Assembly: GCF_003206155.1 (NCBI RefSeq)
Contig: NZ_PZJV01000007.1
Coordinates: 47,102 to 111,101 of the forward strand
DNA length: 64,000 nucleotides
From: Salinicola halophilus
GTDB taxonomy: Bacteria > Pseudomonadota > Gammaproteobacteria > Pseudomonadales > Halomonadaceae
Direction: 5' to 3'
The notes below the pieces were generated by a model. The model saw nothing but the letters and a program-made list of their open reading frames with translations, searched no databases and was not told the DNA's origin. The first letter of the stretch is position 1. Each line of letters begins with the position of its first letter. The position numbers were made by a program, and so were the translations under genes. Below, piece by piece: positions 54,692 through 64,000 of this stretch.

Positions 54692-54719
54692 AGCTAAAAG
54701 CTAAAAGCTAAAAGCTAAG
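54692..54719. repeat. 7-bp tandem repeat after the alcohol dehydrogenase gene
   Basis: AGCTAAA at 54692, 54699 and 54706, and AGCTAAG at 54713. Four adjacent copies just before the terminator hairpin. Confidence 0.85.
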
Positions 54720-54723
54720 CGCC

Positions 54724-54762
54724 AAAAAGCGCCAGCGACGTTCGTCGCTGGCGCTTTTCTTT
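54724..54762 (+). terminator. terminator of the alcohol dehydrogenase gene
   Basis: AAAGCGCCAGCGAC and GTCGCTGGCGCTTT form a perfect stem with a four-base loop followed by TTCTTT; flanking A and T runs allow bidirectional use with tesB. Confidence 0.92.
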
Positions 54763-54796
54763 GCATGTCGTCCAGACGGCTTTCGCGGCTCGCGGC

Positions 54797-55615
54797 TCAG
54801 TACTCGGCCTGCACCCGCACCATCCCTTCCTGAGCGGCACTGGCGATCAGCTTGCCGTCGCTGTCGTAGAAGCTGCCGCGGGCGAAACCGCGGGCGCCGC
54901 CGGCCCAGGGGCTGTCCATCACGTAGAGCAGCCAGTCGTCGAGCTTGGGGTCGTCGTGAATCCAGAGCGCGTGGTCGAGACTCGCGATGCGAAGCCGCGG
55001 GTCGCCGAATTCGACGTCGTGGGCGAGCAGACTCGTCAACAGCAGATTGAAGTCCGAGCCGTAGGCGAGCAGCGACCGATGAAGCGCCGGGTCGGGCGGC
55101 AGTGAACCGCCGGTCAGGCGGAACCAGATCATCCGCGAGGGCGGGTTGGCGTGGCGCTCCTCGACGGTGATGAACTCCACCGGATGGTTCTGGAAGCGCC
55201 GGCGGACCGCCTCGCCGCGGGCGACGAGCGTCTCGGGATGCTCGACGTCGGGGGCCGTGGTCTGATGTGACAGGCCGTGCTCGCGGCCCTGGAAGGAGGC
55301 GCTGCAGAAGAAGATCGGCTGCCCCTTCTGGACGGCGGTGACCCGCCGGGTAGTGAAGCTGCCGCCGTCGCGCACGCGATCCACCGAGTAGACCACGGGC
55401 AGGTGGGCGTCGCCGCGGCGCAGGAAATAGCCGTGCAGCGAGTGAAGGTAGCGGTCGTCGGCCACGGTACGCGCGGCGGCGGCGGCGGACTGCCCGAGCG
55501 CCTGACCGCCGAACAGCTGCGGCAGGCCGAGATCCTGGCTCTGGCCACGAAAGAGGTTCTCCTCGAGCGCCTCGAGGCTGAGTAGGGTGACCAGGTCGTC
55601 CAGCGCTTGCGTCAT
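54797..55615 (-). CDS. tesB: acyl-CoA thioesterase II (TesB)
   Basis: A 272-residue double-hotdog thioesterase. 'LFRGQSQDLGLPQLFGGQALGQ' and 'DRYLHSLHGYFLRRGD' match TesB's first hotdog; catalytic Asp is in 'IASLDHALWIH' and the Thr/Gln partners are in 'LTSLLAHDVEFGD' region. It hydrolyses medium and long acyl-CoA. Length slightly below E. coli (286). Confidence 0.94.
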   Translation of the reverse strand: MTQALDDLVTLLSLEALEENLFRGQSQDLGLPQLFGGQALGQSAAAAARTVADDRYLHSLHGYFLRRGDAHLPVVYSVDRVRDGGSFTTRRVTAVQKGQPIFFCSASFQGREHGLSHQTTAPDVEHPETLVARGEAVRRRFQNHPVEFITVEERHANPPSRMIWFRLTGGSLPPDPALHRSLLAYGSDFNLLLTSLLAHDVEFGDPRLRIASLDHALWIHDDPKLDDWLLYVMDSPWAGGARGFARGSFYDSDGKLIASAAQEGMVRVQAEY

Positions 55616-55653
55616 TCGGGTATCCTTGGCGTTTCAGAAACGATGATCGGTGA

Positions 55654-56208
<555 letters not shown>

Positions 56209-56234
56209 TTCGCCGCAGGGCAACGAAAGTCCCG

Positions 56235-56312
56235 CAGTGTCGACATGAGTCCCACCGCGGCGTCAGCGTAATCCCTACGGCAGCGTCGGCATGAGCCCCA
56301 CCGCTACATCAG
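56235..56312. repeat. two imperfect 32-bp direct repeats at a gene end
   Basis: CAGTGTCGACATGAGTCCCA at 56235 and CAGCGTCGGCATGAGCCCCA at 56281 each begin a 32-base similar segment; period 46. The second copy overlaps the stop codon of the diguanylate cyclase gene (56309-56311). Confidence 0.7.
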
Positions 56313-58285
56313 TCAATCTCGACGCGATCGCGCCCGTACTGCTTGGCGCGGTAGAGCGCGTCGTCGGCGGCCTGCAGCAGCTGGTCGCGGCCGATGCTGT
56401 CGCCCTCGCGCAGTGCCAGTCCCACGCTCAGCGTGACCGGTCGACCGTCGGGACGCATCAGCCCGGCGGTCGAGGCGGCCCGGCGCATCGCTTCGGCGAT
56501 CTCCAGCGCTCCTTTGCGGTCGAAGCCCGGCAGACAGGCGACGAACTCCTCGCCGCCGTAGCGAGCGAACAGCCCGCCGGCGGCCTCGACCGGCGCCCGG
56601 CAGTGTGCCGCGATCGTCTGCAGATAGCGGTCTCCGGTGAGATGCCCGAAGTGGTCGTTGACCTGCTTGAAGTGATCCAGATCGCAGATGAGCAGGGCGA
56701 GCGACGCGCCGGCACCCTGCGTGTCCATCCAGGTGATCAGCCGGCGGCGATTGGGGAGCTCGGTCAGCTCGTCGTGGGTCGCCAGCCACTCGATCTCGCG
56801 CTGCAGGCGCTCGCGGGTCGTCATCTCCTCGCGCAAGGAATCGTTGGCAGCGCTGGCGAGTCGGTGCTGGTGCTTCAGGCGGCGATAGATGTAGAGCACC
56901 ATGTAGAGCAGGTAGGCGAGCAGAATGCCGAAGATCAGCGTGATCTCCGGCAGGCGCTCGCGCAGCTCGAGCAGCAGCTGACGGCCCGGGCGTACGCTGA
57001 GCGTGAGCGTGTCCGCGCCGAGTGTGACCGGCTGGGCGTACTGCCAGTCGGCGAGATCGCCGAGGGGGCCGTCGTAGAAATAGAGCTGATCCTCGCCGCT
57101 GAGCACGATGGCGCGTTCGTCGCTGCGGGTCTGTGACAGCAGCGAGTGGATCAGATCGTCGATGCTCACCATCGTGCCCACCGCCCCGAGCAGGGTGCCA
57201 TCGACCACGTTGCGCACCGGCAGGAAACTCACCACCCCGCGCCCCCCGCGAAGATTCATGATGCCGCCCAGCCCTTCGATGCCGTAGACCAGCGGGCGAT
57301 TGAGCACCTGCTTGATCGTGACATTGGTGGCGTAGAGGTTGAGGCCGAGCAGCGCCTGGTTGCCGCGCTGCGGATAGACCCGCGTCACCGATCCCTCGAG
57401 GTCGACGAAGACGATGCTGCGAAAGTAGCCGAAGTCGTCGTAGTAGCGTTTGGCCTGGCGCTCCCAGTCGGCTCGCGACGGCACTCGCCCGAGCATGCTC
57501 CAGAAGCTGGCGAAGCGCCGCGTCGCCTGCAGGTGCGAGCTCGTCTCCGCGGCGAGCATCGTGGCGAGACGATCGCCGTCCTCGGCGATGCGCCTGTAAA
57601 GACGCGCGTTGTCACTCTCGCGCTGACTCTGCCAGCCGAGCAGAGTGATCGAGGCGACGACGGCGCCGACGCAAAGCGGCGGCAGGATGCGTCGCCAATA
57701 GCGCCGCAGGATCGGGCAGAGCGCCAGGCACTGGTGCAGCCACAGTAGCCACAGCGTCATGAGCAGCAGCGGCGGGATGCCGACCAGCGCGGTGGCGTGG
57801 GCGGGGGGTGGGGCCAGCGTGTCATAGGACAACATCGACAGACCCAAAACGACCAGCGCCAGCAGAATGGGCGAGCCGAGCCCGAGTCGCATCAAGAGCA
57901 GCGTATTGAGCGAAAGCCCGATGAGAATGGCAAGCGACAGCGCCGGCGGGCGGACGTCATAGAGCCTTCCGCCGGCGGGGAGCCAGTCGAGCACGGCCTG
58001 CCAGGTCGCGGCGGGGATCCAGCTCTCGGCGACCGCGTAACTTGCCATGAGGGCCAGCGCGGCGACGGCGGCGGGAATCAGCAGCCAGCGACTGATCTGC
58101 CGACAGTGCCAGCGATCGGCGAGCATGCCCAGCCACACCGCACCGGTGAGCGGGACGAGGACCCAGCGCTGATCGGGAATCGTGCCCGGCCACGCCATCA
58201 GACAGAGCAGCGGCAGCGCCAGGTAGAACATGAGCTTCGACGCTGCGGACATGGCGATCGACGTCTCCCGGACCGACGCCGTCAT
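56309..58285 (-). CDS. membrane diguanylate cyclase with periplasmic sensor
   Basis: A 658-residue protein with about five or six N-terminal helices (to about residue 200), a periplasmic sensing domain of about 230 residues (Cache/CHASE-like), a membrane helix near 450-470 and a GGDEF domain. 'RYGGEEFVACLPG' near residue 577 is an intact GGEEF active site, so it should make cyclic di-GMP, which controls biofilm and motility. The inhibitory I-site (RxxD) is not evident. Start codon uncertain (58285 or 58252). Confidence 0.9.
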   Translation of the reverse strand: MTASVRETSIAMSAASKLMFYLALPLLCLMAWPGTIPDQRWVLVPLTGAVWLGMLADRWHCRQISRWLLIPAAVAALALMASYAVAESWIPAATWQAVLDWLPAGGRLYDVRPPALSLAILIGLSLNTLLLMRLGLGSPILLALVVLGLSMLSYDTLAPPPAHATALVGIPPLLLMTLWLLWLHQCLALCPILRRYWRRILPPLCVGAVVASITLLGWQSQRESDNARLYRRIAEDGDRLATMLAAETSSHLQATRRFASFWSMLGRVPSRADWERQAKRYYDDFGYFRSIVFVDLEGSVTRVYPQRGNQALLGLNLYATNVTIKQVLNRPLVYGIEGLGGIMNLRGGRGVVSFLPVRNVVDGTLLGAVGTMVSIDDLIHSLLSQTRSDERAIVLSGEDQLYFYDGPLGDLADWQYAQPVTLGADTLTLSVRPGRQLLLELRERLPEITLIFGILLAYLLYMVLYIYRRLKHQHRLASAANDSLREEMTTRERLQREIEWLATHDELTELPNRRRLITWMDTQGAGASLALLICDLDHFKQVNDHFGHLTGDRYLQTIAAHCRAPVEAAGGLFARYGGEEFVACLPGFDRKGALEIAEAMRRAASTAGLMRPDGRPVTLSVGLALREGDSIGRDQLLQAADDALYRAKQYGRDRVEID

Positions 58286-58318
58286 CCTAGGGGCGGCGTG
58301 GCATCGACGGTAGGGTGG

Positions 58319-59815
58319 CTAGAGTAGCGGCGCGACGATATCGAGCGGCGCGACCTCATCGGCATCGAGCACGCGCTCTCCGAGCCGGTCGAACTGCTGC
58401 TGGCTACGCTGAACGTACTTGAGTATCTCGTAGTAACGGCGAATGTTTCGCACGTAGATTACCGGCTCTCCTCCGCGAGCATAACCGTAGCGCGCCTGCG
58501 AGTACCACTCGCGACGCTGTAGCAGCGGCAGCGCCTCGCGCACGTTGGCCCAGCGGTCGGGGTCTTCGCCCCGCTGCCTGACGATCTCGCGGGCGTCCAG
58601 CAGATGGCCCAGGCCCACGTTGTAGGCGGCCAGCGCCATATAGGTGCGGTCGGGTTCGTCGATCGCCTCGTCCAGGCGGGATTCGATATGGCGAAGATAG
58701 CGCGCGCCGCCGTCGATACTCTGGGCGGGGTCCAGGCGGTCATCGATGCCGACCTCGCGGGCGGTGGGGCGGGTGAGCATCATCAAGCCGCGCACGCCGG
58801 TGGGCGAGGTGGCATCGGGCTCCCAGTGGGATTCCTGGTAGCCCAGCGCCGCGAGCAGGCGCCAGTCGAAGCCCGTATCGCGCGCCGCTGCCTTGAAGTC
58901 GGGCACGAAGCGGGGCAGGCGCTTTTCCACGTGATGGATGAACAGCCGCGAGCCGACGTACTCGAGATAGGCATCGTGGCCGAAATAGCGCCCGATGAGC
59001 GATGCCAGGGCGCCGCTTTCCCGCTGTGTCTCGATGAAGGCGTTGGCGGCCTCGAGTAGATCGACCGGGGTATCGGCAGCGAAGGCCCAGCTCAGACTCT
59101 GCGGCCGGCCCAGCGCAAAGCCGCGCTCGACGTTGGGAAAGAAGAGACGATTGAGCGTGAACTGGTGGGTGTAGAGCACGGCGGCGTCGAGGTCGCCCCG
59201 CTCGACCATTTCCAGCAGGTCCGCGACGTTGAGGTCCGCCGCCTCGCGCCAGCCGAGCGCCGGCAGGTTTTGCTGCTGCCGGGCGAGCGCCTCGGCGCTG
59301 CCGGAACCGGCAACGGTACCGATGCGTAGATCGAGCAGGTCATCGAGCGTGCGCACCGGTCGCATCCCGCGGCGATAGACCACCAGTGGCTGCAGCTCGA
59401 GCAGCGGCTGGCTGTAGCGCACACCCGTTCGTTCGTGATCCAGCGACAGCGCGCCGGCAGCGAGATCGGCATCGTGGCGACCGATGTCGTCGAAGACGTC
59501 GGCGATGGCGGAGTGCGACGTCACCGACAGGCTCACGCCGAGCGAACGCGTGAAACGGTGCAGCAGCTCGTATTCGAAGCCGGTGGGGCCATTGGCGCCT
59601 TCGTAGAAGGTCAGCGGCCCGTTGCGCATCGCCACCTGCAGGAAATCGCGTTGACGTATCGGATCGAGGCCGCTGCTCGACCGGGGGAGCAGCTCGGCGG
59701 GAGTGGCCAGTGCTGTCGCGGCCAGGAGTATCGTCAGCACCAGCCGCAGGCGTATCAGCCCCAGGCACATCAGCCATGGACGCATCAGCCGCTGGTGCAT
59801 CGCGAGATCGAACAT
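58319..59815 (-). CDS. mltF: membrane-bound lytic murein transglycosylase F (MltF)
   Basis: A 498-residue protein with two parts. The first 270 residues are a periplasmic solute-binding-like domain ('[20 protein letters not shown]'). The second is a lysozyme-like transglycosylase with catalytic Glu in '[21 protein letters not shown]' and 'SIDGGARYL', '[15 protein letters not shown]'. It cleaves peptidoglycan glycan chains. The start has several candidate ATGs near a hydrophobic signal. Confidence 0.94.
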   Translation of the reverse strand: MFDLAMHQRLMRPWLMCLGLIRLRLVLTILLAATALATPAELLPRSSSGLDPIRQRDFLQVAMRNGPLTFYEGANGPTGFEYELLHRFTRSLGVSLSVTSHSAIADVFDDIGRHDADLAAGALSLDHERTGVRYSQPLLELQPLVVYRRGMRPVRTLDDLLDLRIGTVAGSGSAEALARQQQNLPALGWREAADLNVADLLEMVERGDLDAAVLYTHQFTLNRLFFPNVERGFALGRPQSLSWAFAADTPVDLLEAANAFIETQRESGALASLIGRYFGHDAYLEYVGSRLFIHHVEKRLPRFVPDFKAAARDTGFDWRLLAALGYQESHWEPDATSPTGVRGLMMLTRPTAREVGIDDRLDPAQSIDGGARYLRHIESRLDEAIDEPDRTYMALAAYNVGLGHLLDAREIVRQRGEDPDRWANVREALPLLQRREWYSQARYGYARGGEPVIYVRNIRRYYEILKYVQRSQQQFDRLGERVLDADEVAPLDIVAPLL

Positions 59816-60023
59816 TCAGAGGGGATCGGTAGCGACGGACGCCACACCTTAGCCCCCCGCTCGCCGACTGTCATCCGTACCCGAGCGGCGCCGCGCTTAG
59901 CGAGCCATCGCGCTTTCCAGTATCATGCACGCCAAACAAATTCGGCACGCTGCCTAGATTCGCCCGATTGCCTGCGATCCGACAGATCCGCGATCCTCGA
60001 CCGTCCTGGAGGCTTCCCCCGCC

Positions 60024-63000
60024 ATGCTCGAATTGCAAGGCGCGCCTGCGCTATCTGCATTCCGTCACGCCAAGCGGCTCGCCGAGCTGCGCGCCGCCGT
60101 CCCCGAAGTCGACACGCTGACGGCGCACTACGTCCACTTCATCGATCACCACGCCGATCTCGACGCCGAGGCGCGCCAGATCCTCGAGCGCCTGCTGGAT
60201 TACGGGGTCGCGGATCACGGCGAGGCAGGCGGGGGCCCCGAGATGCCAAGCGCCGGTCACGCCTTCCTGGTCGTGCCGCGAATCGGCACGCTCTCGCCCT
60301 GGTCCTCCAAGGCGACCGACATCCTGCACAACTGTGGACTGGACGCCGTGACCCGCATCGAGCGGGGCATTCGCTATCGGGTGAGCTTCAAGACCGCCCC
60401 GGACGCCGAGGCGTTCGAGGCGCTGACCGCGCGCCTGCACGATCGCATGACCGAGACGGTGCTGTTCGACGCCAGCGACGCCGCCAAGCTCTTCTCCCAT
60501 CACCCGCCGACGCCGCTCGCCACGGTGGATGTGATCGGCGGCGGGCGCCCGGCGCTGGCGGCGGCCAACGGCGAGCTCGGGCTGGCGCTCGCCGAGGACG
60601 AGATCGACTATCTGGTCGCGGCGTTCGAGGAGCTCGGGCGCAATCCCACCGACGTCGAACTGATGATGTTCGCCCAGGCCAACTCCGAGCACTGCCGGCA
60701 CAAGATCTTCAACGCCGACTGGGAGATCGACGGCGAGACGCAGAGTCACTCGCTGTTCAAGATGATCAAGAACACCTTCGAGTGTTCCCCCGACAAGGTG
60801 CTCTCCGCCTACAGCGACAACGCCGCGGTAATCGAGGGCGCGAGCGGCGGGCGCTTCTTCCCCGCGCCCGACTCCCGGGTCTACGGCGCGACGCAGGAGC
60901 CCATCCACATCCTGATGAAGGTGGAGACGCACAACCACCCGACGGCGATCGCCCCGCACCCCGGGGCGGCCACGGGTGCCGGCGGCGAGATCCGCGACGA
61001 GGGCGCCACCGGGCGTGGCGGCAAGCCCAAGGCGGGCCTGACCGGCTTTACGGTTTCCAACCTGCGCATCCCCGAGTTCGTGCAGCCGTGGGAAGCCTTC
61101 GACTACGGCAAGCCCGAACGGATCCAGTCGGCGCTCGACATCATGCTCGAGGCGCCGATCGGCGGGGCGGCCTTCAACAACGAGTTCGGCCGGCCCAATC
61201 TCAACGGTTTTTTCCGCACCTTCGAGCTGGAAGCGGTGGGCGCCAACGGCATCGAACGCCGGGGCTACCACAAGCCGATCATGCTCGCCGGCGGCTATGG
61301 CAACGTGCGTGACGATCACGTCCAGAAGGGCGAGATCGCCGTCGGCGCCAAGCTGATCGTGATGGGCGGACCGGCGATGCTGATCGGCCTCGGCGGCGGC
61401 GCGGCCTCGAGCATGGCCTCCGGCGCCTCCAGCGCCGATCTCGACTTCGCCTCGGTGCAGCGCGACAACCCCGAGATCGAGCGCCGCGCCCAGGAAGTGA
61501 TCGATCGCTGCTGGGCGCTGGATGACGCCAATCCCATCGCCTTCATTCACGACGTCGGCGCCGGCGGTCTCTCCAACGCGCTGCCGGAGCTTGTCAAGGA
61601 TGGCGGTCGCGGTGGGCTCTTCGATCTGCGCGCGGTGCCGAGCGTGGAGCCGGGCATGAGTCCGCTGGAGATCTGGTGCAACGAGGCGCAGGAGCGCTAC
61701 GTGCTGGCGGTGTCGCCGGAGCAGCTCGAGACGTTCGACGCCATCTGCGTCCGCGAGCGCTGCCCCTACTCTGTCGTGGGCGAGGCGACCGAAGCGCACC
61801 ATCTGGCGGTGCGCGACGGCCATTTCGAGGCCGACCCGGTGGACCTGCCGATGAGCGTGCTGTTCGGCAAGCCGCCCAAGATGCAGCGCCGCTTCGAACG
61901 GCGTGCGCTCGACCTGCCGGGTCTCGGACTCGACAACCTCGATCTGCGCGAAGCGCTGGATCGCGTGCTCAAGCTGCCGACCGTCGCCTCCAAGAGCTTT
62001 CTGATCACCATCGGCGACCGCTCGATCACCGGCACGGTGGCGCGTGACCAGATGGTCGGTCCGTGGCAGGTGCCGGTGGCCGACTGCGCGGTGACGACGG
62101 CAAGCTATGACACCCATGCCGGCGAAGCGATGGCGATGGGCGAGCGCCCGCCGGTAGCGCTGATCGACCCCGCCGCCAGTGCGCGTCTGGCGGTAGCGGA
62201 GGCGATCACCAACCTCGCCGCGGCGCCCATCGGGCAGCTCTCGGACATCAAGCTCTCCGCCAACTGGATGAGTGCCGCCGACCACATCGGCGAGAACCAG
62301 GCGCTGTTCGATGCCGTCCACGCCGTCGGTATGGAACTCTGCCCGGCGCTGGGTATCGCCGTGCCGGTGGGCAAGGATTCGATGTCGATGCGCACCGCCT
62401 GGCAGGACGCGGGTGAGGAGAAGAGCGTCACCGCCCCCCTGACGCTGGACATCACCGGCTTCGCCCCGGTCACCGACGCGTTGAAGACGCTGACGCCGCA
62501 GCTACGCCTCGACCAGGACGAGAGCGATCTGATCCTGATCGACCTGGGCCATGGCCACAATCGCCTGGGCGGCTCGGCGCTGGCGCAGGTCTACGGTCAG
62601 GTCGGCAACGTCTGCCCCGATCTCGACGACGCCGAGGATCTGGCCGCGTTCTTCCGCGTGATTCAGGGCCTCAACGCCGACGGCAAGATTCTCGCCTATC
62701 ACGACCGCAGCGACGGCGGCCTGATCGTCACTCTGCTGGAGATGGCGTTCGCCGGCCGCGGCGGTCTCGAGATCAAGCTCGACTGGCTGATCGACGACGC
62801 CGTGGGCGCGGTGGAAGCGCTCTTCGCCGAGGAGCTCGGCGCGGTGATCCAGGTCAACCGGGCCGACACCGAGTTCGTGCTCGCCCAGCTTGCCGCTGCC
62901 GGCCTCGAGACCTGCGGCGTCATCGCTCGCCCGCGCTACGACGATCAGGTGCGAGTGACGCTGTTCGAAGAGCCGCTGCTGGAGACGACCCGCGCGCACA

Positions 63001-63947
63001 CCCAGCGAACCTGGTCGGAGACCAGCTATCGGCTGCAGGCGCTGCGCGACAATCCCGAGTGCGCCAAGAGCGAGTTCGACGCGCTGCTCGACCCGCGCGA
63101 CCCCGGCCTCTCCGCTAGCCCGAGCTTCGACGTCGACGACGACATCGCCGCGCCCTTCATCAATAGCGGCGTGCGCCCGCGGGTGGCAATCCTGCGCGAG
63201 CAGGGCGTCAACGGCCACATGGAGATGGCCGCGGCGTTCGACCACGCCGGCTTCGAGGCGGTCGACGTCCACATGAGCGACATCATCGAAGGGCGCATCG
63301 CGCTCGACGACATGAAGGGGCTGATCGGCTGCGGCGGCTTCTCCTACGGCGACGTGCTGGGGGCCGGCGGCGGCTGGGCCAAGTCGGCGCTCTACAACGC
63401 TCGCGCTCGCGATCAGTTCGCGGCGTTCTTCTCCCGCGAGGACACCTTCGGCCTCGGCGTCTGCAACGGCTGCCAGATGTTCTCGCAGTTGAAGGAACTG
63501 ATTCCCGGCGCCGAGCGCTGGCCGCGCTTCGTGCGCAACCGCTCCGAGCAGTTCGAGGCGCGGGTATCGATGGTCAAGGTCGAGGAGAGCCCGTCGATCC
63601 TGCTCGCCGGCATGGCGGGCTCCACGCTGCCGATCGCCGTCGCCCACGGCGAGGGGCAGGCGCTGTTCGAAGACAGCGGTCACCTGCGCCGCACCGAGAC
63701 CAGCGGTCACATCGCCATGCGCTACGTCGACAACGCCGGGCAGGTGACCACGCGTTACCCTGCCAACCCCAACGGTTCGCCGGCCGGAATCACGGGGCTG
63801 ACCACGCCGGACGGTCGCGTCACCATCATGATGCCGCACCCGGAGCGGGTTGCCCGCGCGGTGACCAACTCCTGGCGCCCGGCCGAGTGGACCGAGGACG
63901 GTGCCTGGATGCGGCTGTTCCGCAATGCGCGAGCCTGGGTGAACTGA
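60024..63947 (+). CDS. purL: phosphoribosylformylglycinamidine synthase (PurL)
   Basis: A 1307-residue large-type PurL that makes formylglycinamidine ribonucleotide from FGAR, glutamine and ATP in purine synthesis. It contains the N-terminal PurS-like part, two AIR synthase-like ATP-binding domains ('[18 protein letters not shown]' and 'DIKLSANWM', 'GKDSMSM'), and a C-terminal glutaminase with nucleophile Cys1147 in '[14 protein letters not shown]' and His/Glu in '[10 protein letters not shown]'. Length fits E. coli PurL (1295). CTGGAGG precedes ATG. Confidence 0.97.
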   Translation: MLELQGAPALSAFRHAKRLAELRAAVPEVDTLTAHYVHFIDHHADLDAEARQILERLLDYGVADHGEAGGGPEMPSAGHAFLVVPRIGTLSPWSSKATDILHNCGLDAVTRIERGIRYRVSFKTAPDAEAFEALTARLHDRMTETVLFDASDAAKLFSHHPPTPLATVDVIGGGRPALAAANGELGLALAEDEIDYLVAAFEELGRNPTDVELMMFAQANSEHCRHKIFNADWEIDGETQSHSLFKMIKNTFECSPDKVLSAYSDNAAVIEGASGGRFFPAPDSRVYGATQEPIHILMKVETHNHPTAIAPHPGAATGAGGEIRDEGATGRGGKPKAGLTGFTVSNLRIPEFVQPWEAFDYGKPERIQSALDIMLEAPIGGAAFNNEFGRPNLNGFFRTFELEAVGANGIERRGYHKPIMLAGGYGNVRDDHVQKGEIAVGAKLIVMGGPAMLIGLGGGAASSMASGASSADLDFASVQRDNPEIERRAQEVIDRCWALDDANPIAFIHDVGAGGLSNALPELVKDGGRGGLFDLRAVPSVEPGMSPLEIWCNEAQERYVLAVSPEQLETFDAICVRERCPYSVVGEATEAHHLAVRDGHFEADPVDLPMSVLFGKPPKMQRRFERRALDLPGLGLDNLDLREALDRVLKLPTVASKSFLITIGDRSITGTVARDQMVGPWQVPVADCAVTTASYDTHAGEAMAMGERPPVALIDPAASARLAVAEAITNLAAAPIGQLSDIKLSANWMSAADHIGENQALFDAVHAVGMELCPALGIAVPVGKDSMSMRTAWQDAGEEKSVTAPLTLDITGFAPVTDALKTLTPQLRLDQDESDLILIDLGHGHNRLGGSALAQVYGQVGNVCPDLDDAEDLAAFFRVIQGLNADGKILAYHDRSDGGLIVTLLEMAFAGRGGLEIKLDWLIDDAVGAVEALFAEELGAVIQVNRADTEFVLAQLAAAGLETCGVIARPRYDDQVRVTLFEEPLLETTRAHTQRTWSETSYRLQALRDNPECAKSEFDALLDPRDPGLSASPSFDVDDDIAAPFINSGVRPRVAILREQGVNGHMEMAAAFDHAGFEAVDVHMSDIIEGRIALDDMKGLIGCGGFSYGDVLGAGGGWAKSALYNARARDQFAAFFSREDTFGLGVCNGCQMFSQLKELIPGAERWPRFVRNRSEQFEARVSMVKVEESPSILLAGMAGSTLPIAVAHGEGQALFEDSGHLRRTETSGHIAMRYVDNAGQVTTRYPANPNGSPAGITGLTTPDGRVTIMMPHPERVARAVTNSWRPAEWTEDGAWMRLFRNARAWVN

Positions 63948-63958
63948 GGCAGGCCTCG

Positions 63959-63976
63959 AGGCGGGCCGCGCCCGCC
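63959..63976 (+). other. weak hairpin downstream of purL
   Basis: GGCGGGC (63960-63966) pairs with GCCCGCC (63970-63976), a few bases after the purL stop. An A run (63985-63991) follows on the plus strand, not a T run, so it may serve a convergent gene beyond the window instead. Confidence 0.35.
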
Positions 63977-64000
63977 TGAGGTTCAAAAAAACCGGCTTGC

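Overview
The window is about 64 kb of GC-rich gammaproteobacterial chromosome. Gene content fits a halophilic or halotolerant member of the Halomonadaceae (Halomonas/Salinicola type): a long FabY-type ketoacyl synthase, a glycine-betaine-type ABC importer, TmcA, YfhL next to CoaD, and densely packed genes with ATGA-type overlaps. The family assignment is an inference from gene content, not a search result.

Layout. 1-6550: end of an HlyD adaptor gene and its DHA2 drug exporter, a small membrane protein, tmcA and pepD. 6551-11940: an AT-rich insertion that differs sharply from the rest. It is a degenerate integron: the 5' end of an integron integrase gene on the minus strand (7036-7260) with a perfect LexA-type box in its promoter, an attI-like site, then five promoterless-looking gene cassettes on the plus strand, each followed by an attC-like site. 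The cassettes encode a DUF6602-type protein, a TIGR04141/DUF6119-type protein, a frameshifted GNAT acetyltransferase, an AbiC-like two-helix membrane protein and a small membrane-anchored protein. 11945-20090: App1-like phosphatase, DJ-1/PfpI protein, RmuC, a triple-CheW protein coupled to a soluble five-PAS chemoreceptor, and the end of a glycerate kinase. 21456-24503: a metal (Ni/Co) locus with two lipoproteins, a DUF1007 protein and an NicO transporter. 24525-31155: HIT protein, entericidin, then a formate locus (fdhD, FNT channel, molybdopterin oxidoreductase, small winged-helix protein) and a short-chain dehydrogenase. 31241-35270: four-gene osmolyte ABC importer on the minus strand. 35527-43876: peptidase inhibitor, unknown proteins, voltage-sensor-like protein, thioesterase, AtoE-type transporter, MATE exporter and an outer-membrane barrel. 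43968-46718: yfhL, coaD, fabY. 47138-52373: TrmB-like methyltransferase, SMR exporter, dacB, META lipoprotein, GNAT, secreted protein, TauE/SafE. 52387-63947: AraC regulator divergent from an alcohol dehydrogenase, tesB, tadA, a diguanylate cyclase, mltF and purL.

The most interesting region is the integron. Its integrase is cut off inside the N-terminal domain, so the array should no longer move by its own enzyme, yet the SOS operator remains. Several cassette products resemble families found among accessory and phage-defence genes. That functional idea is an inference. A second recurring feature is the presence of short imperfect tandem repeats at gene ends and inside a few coding regions across the GC-rich part.
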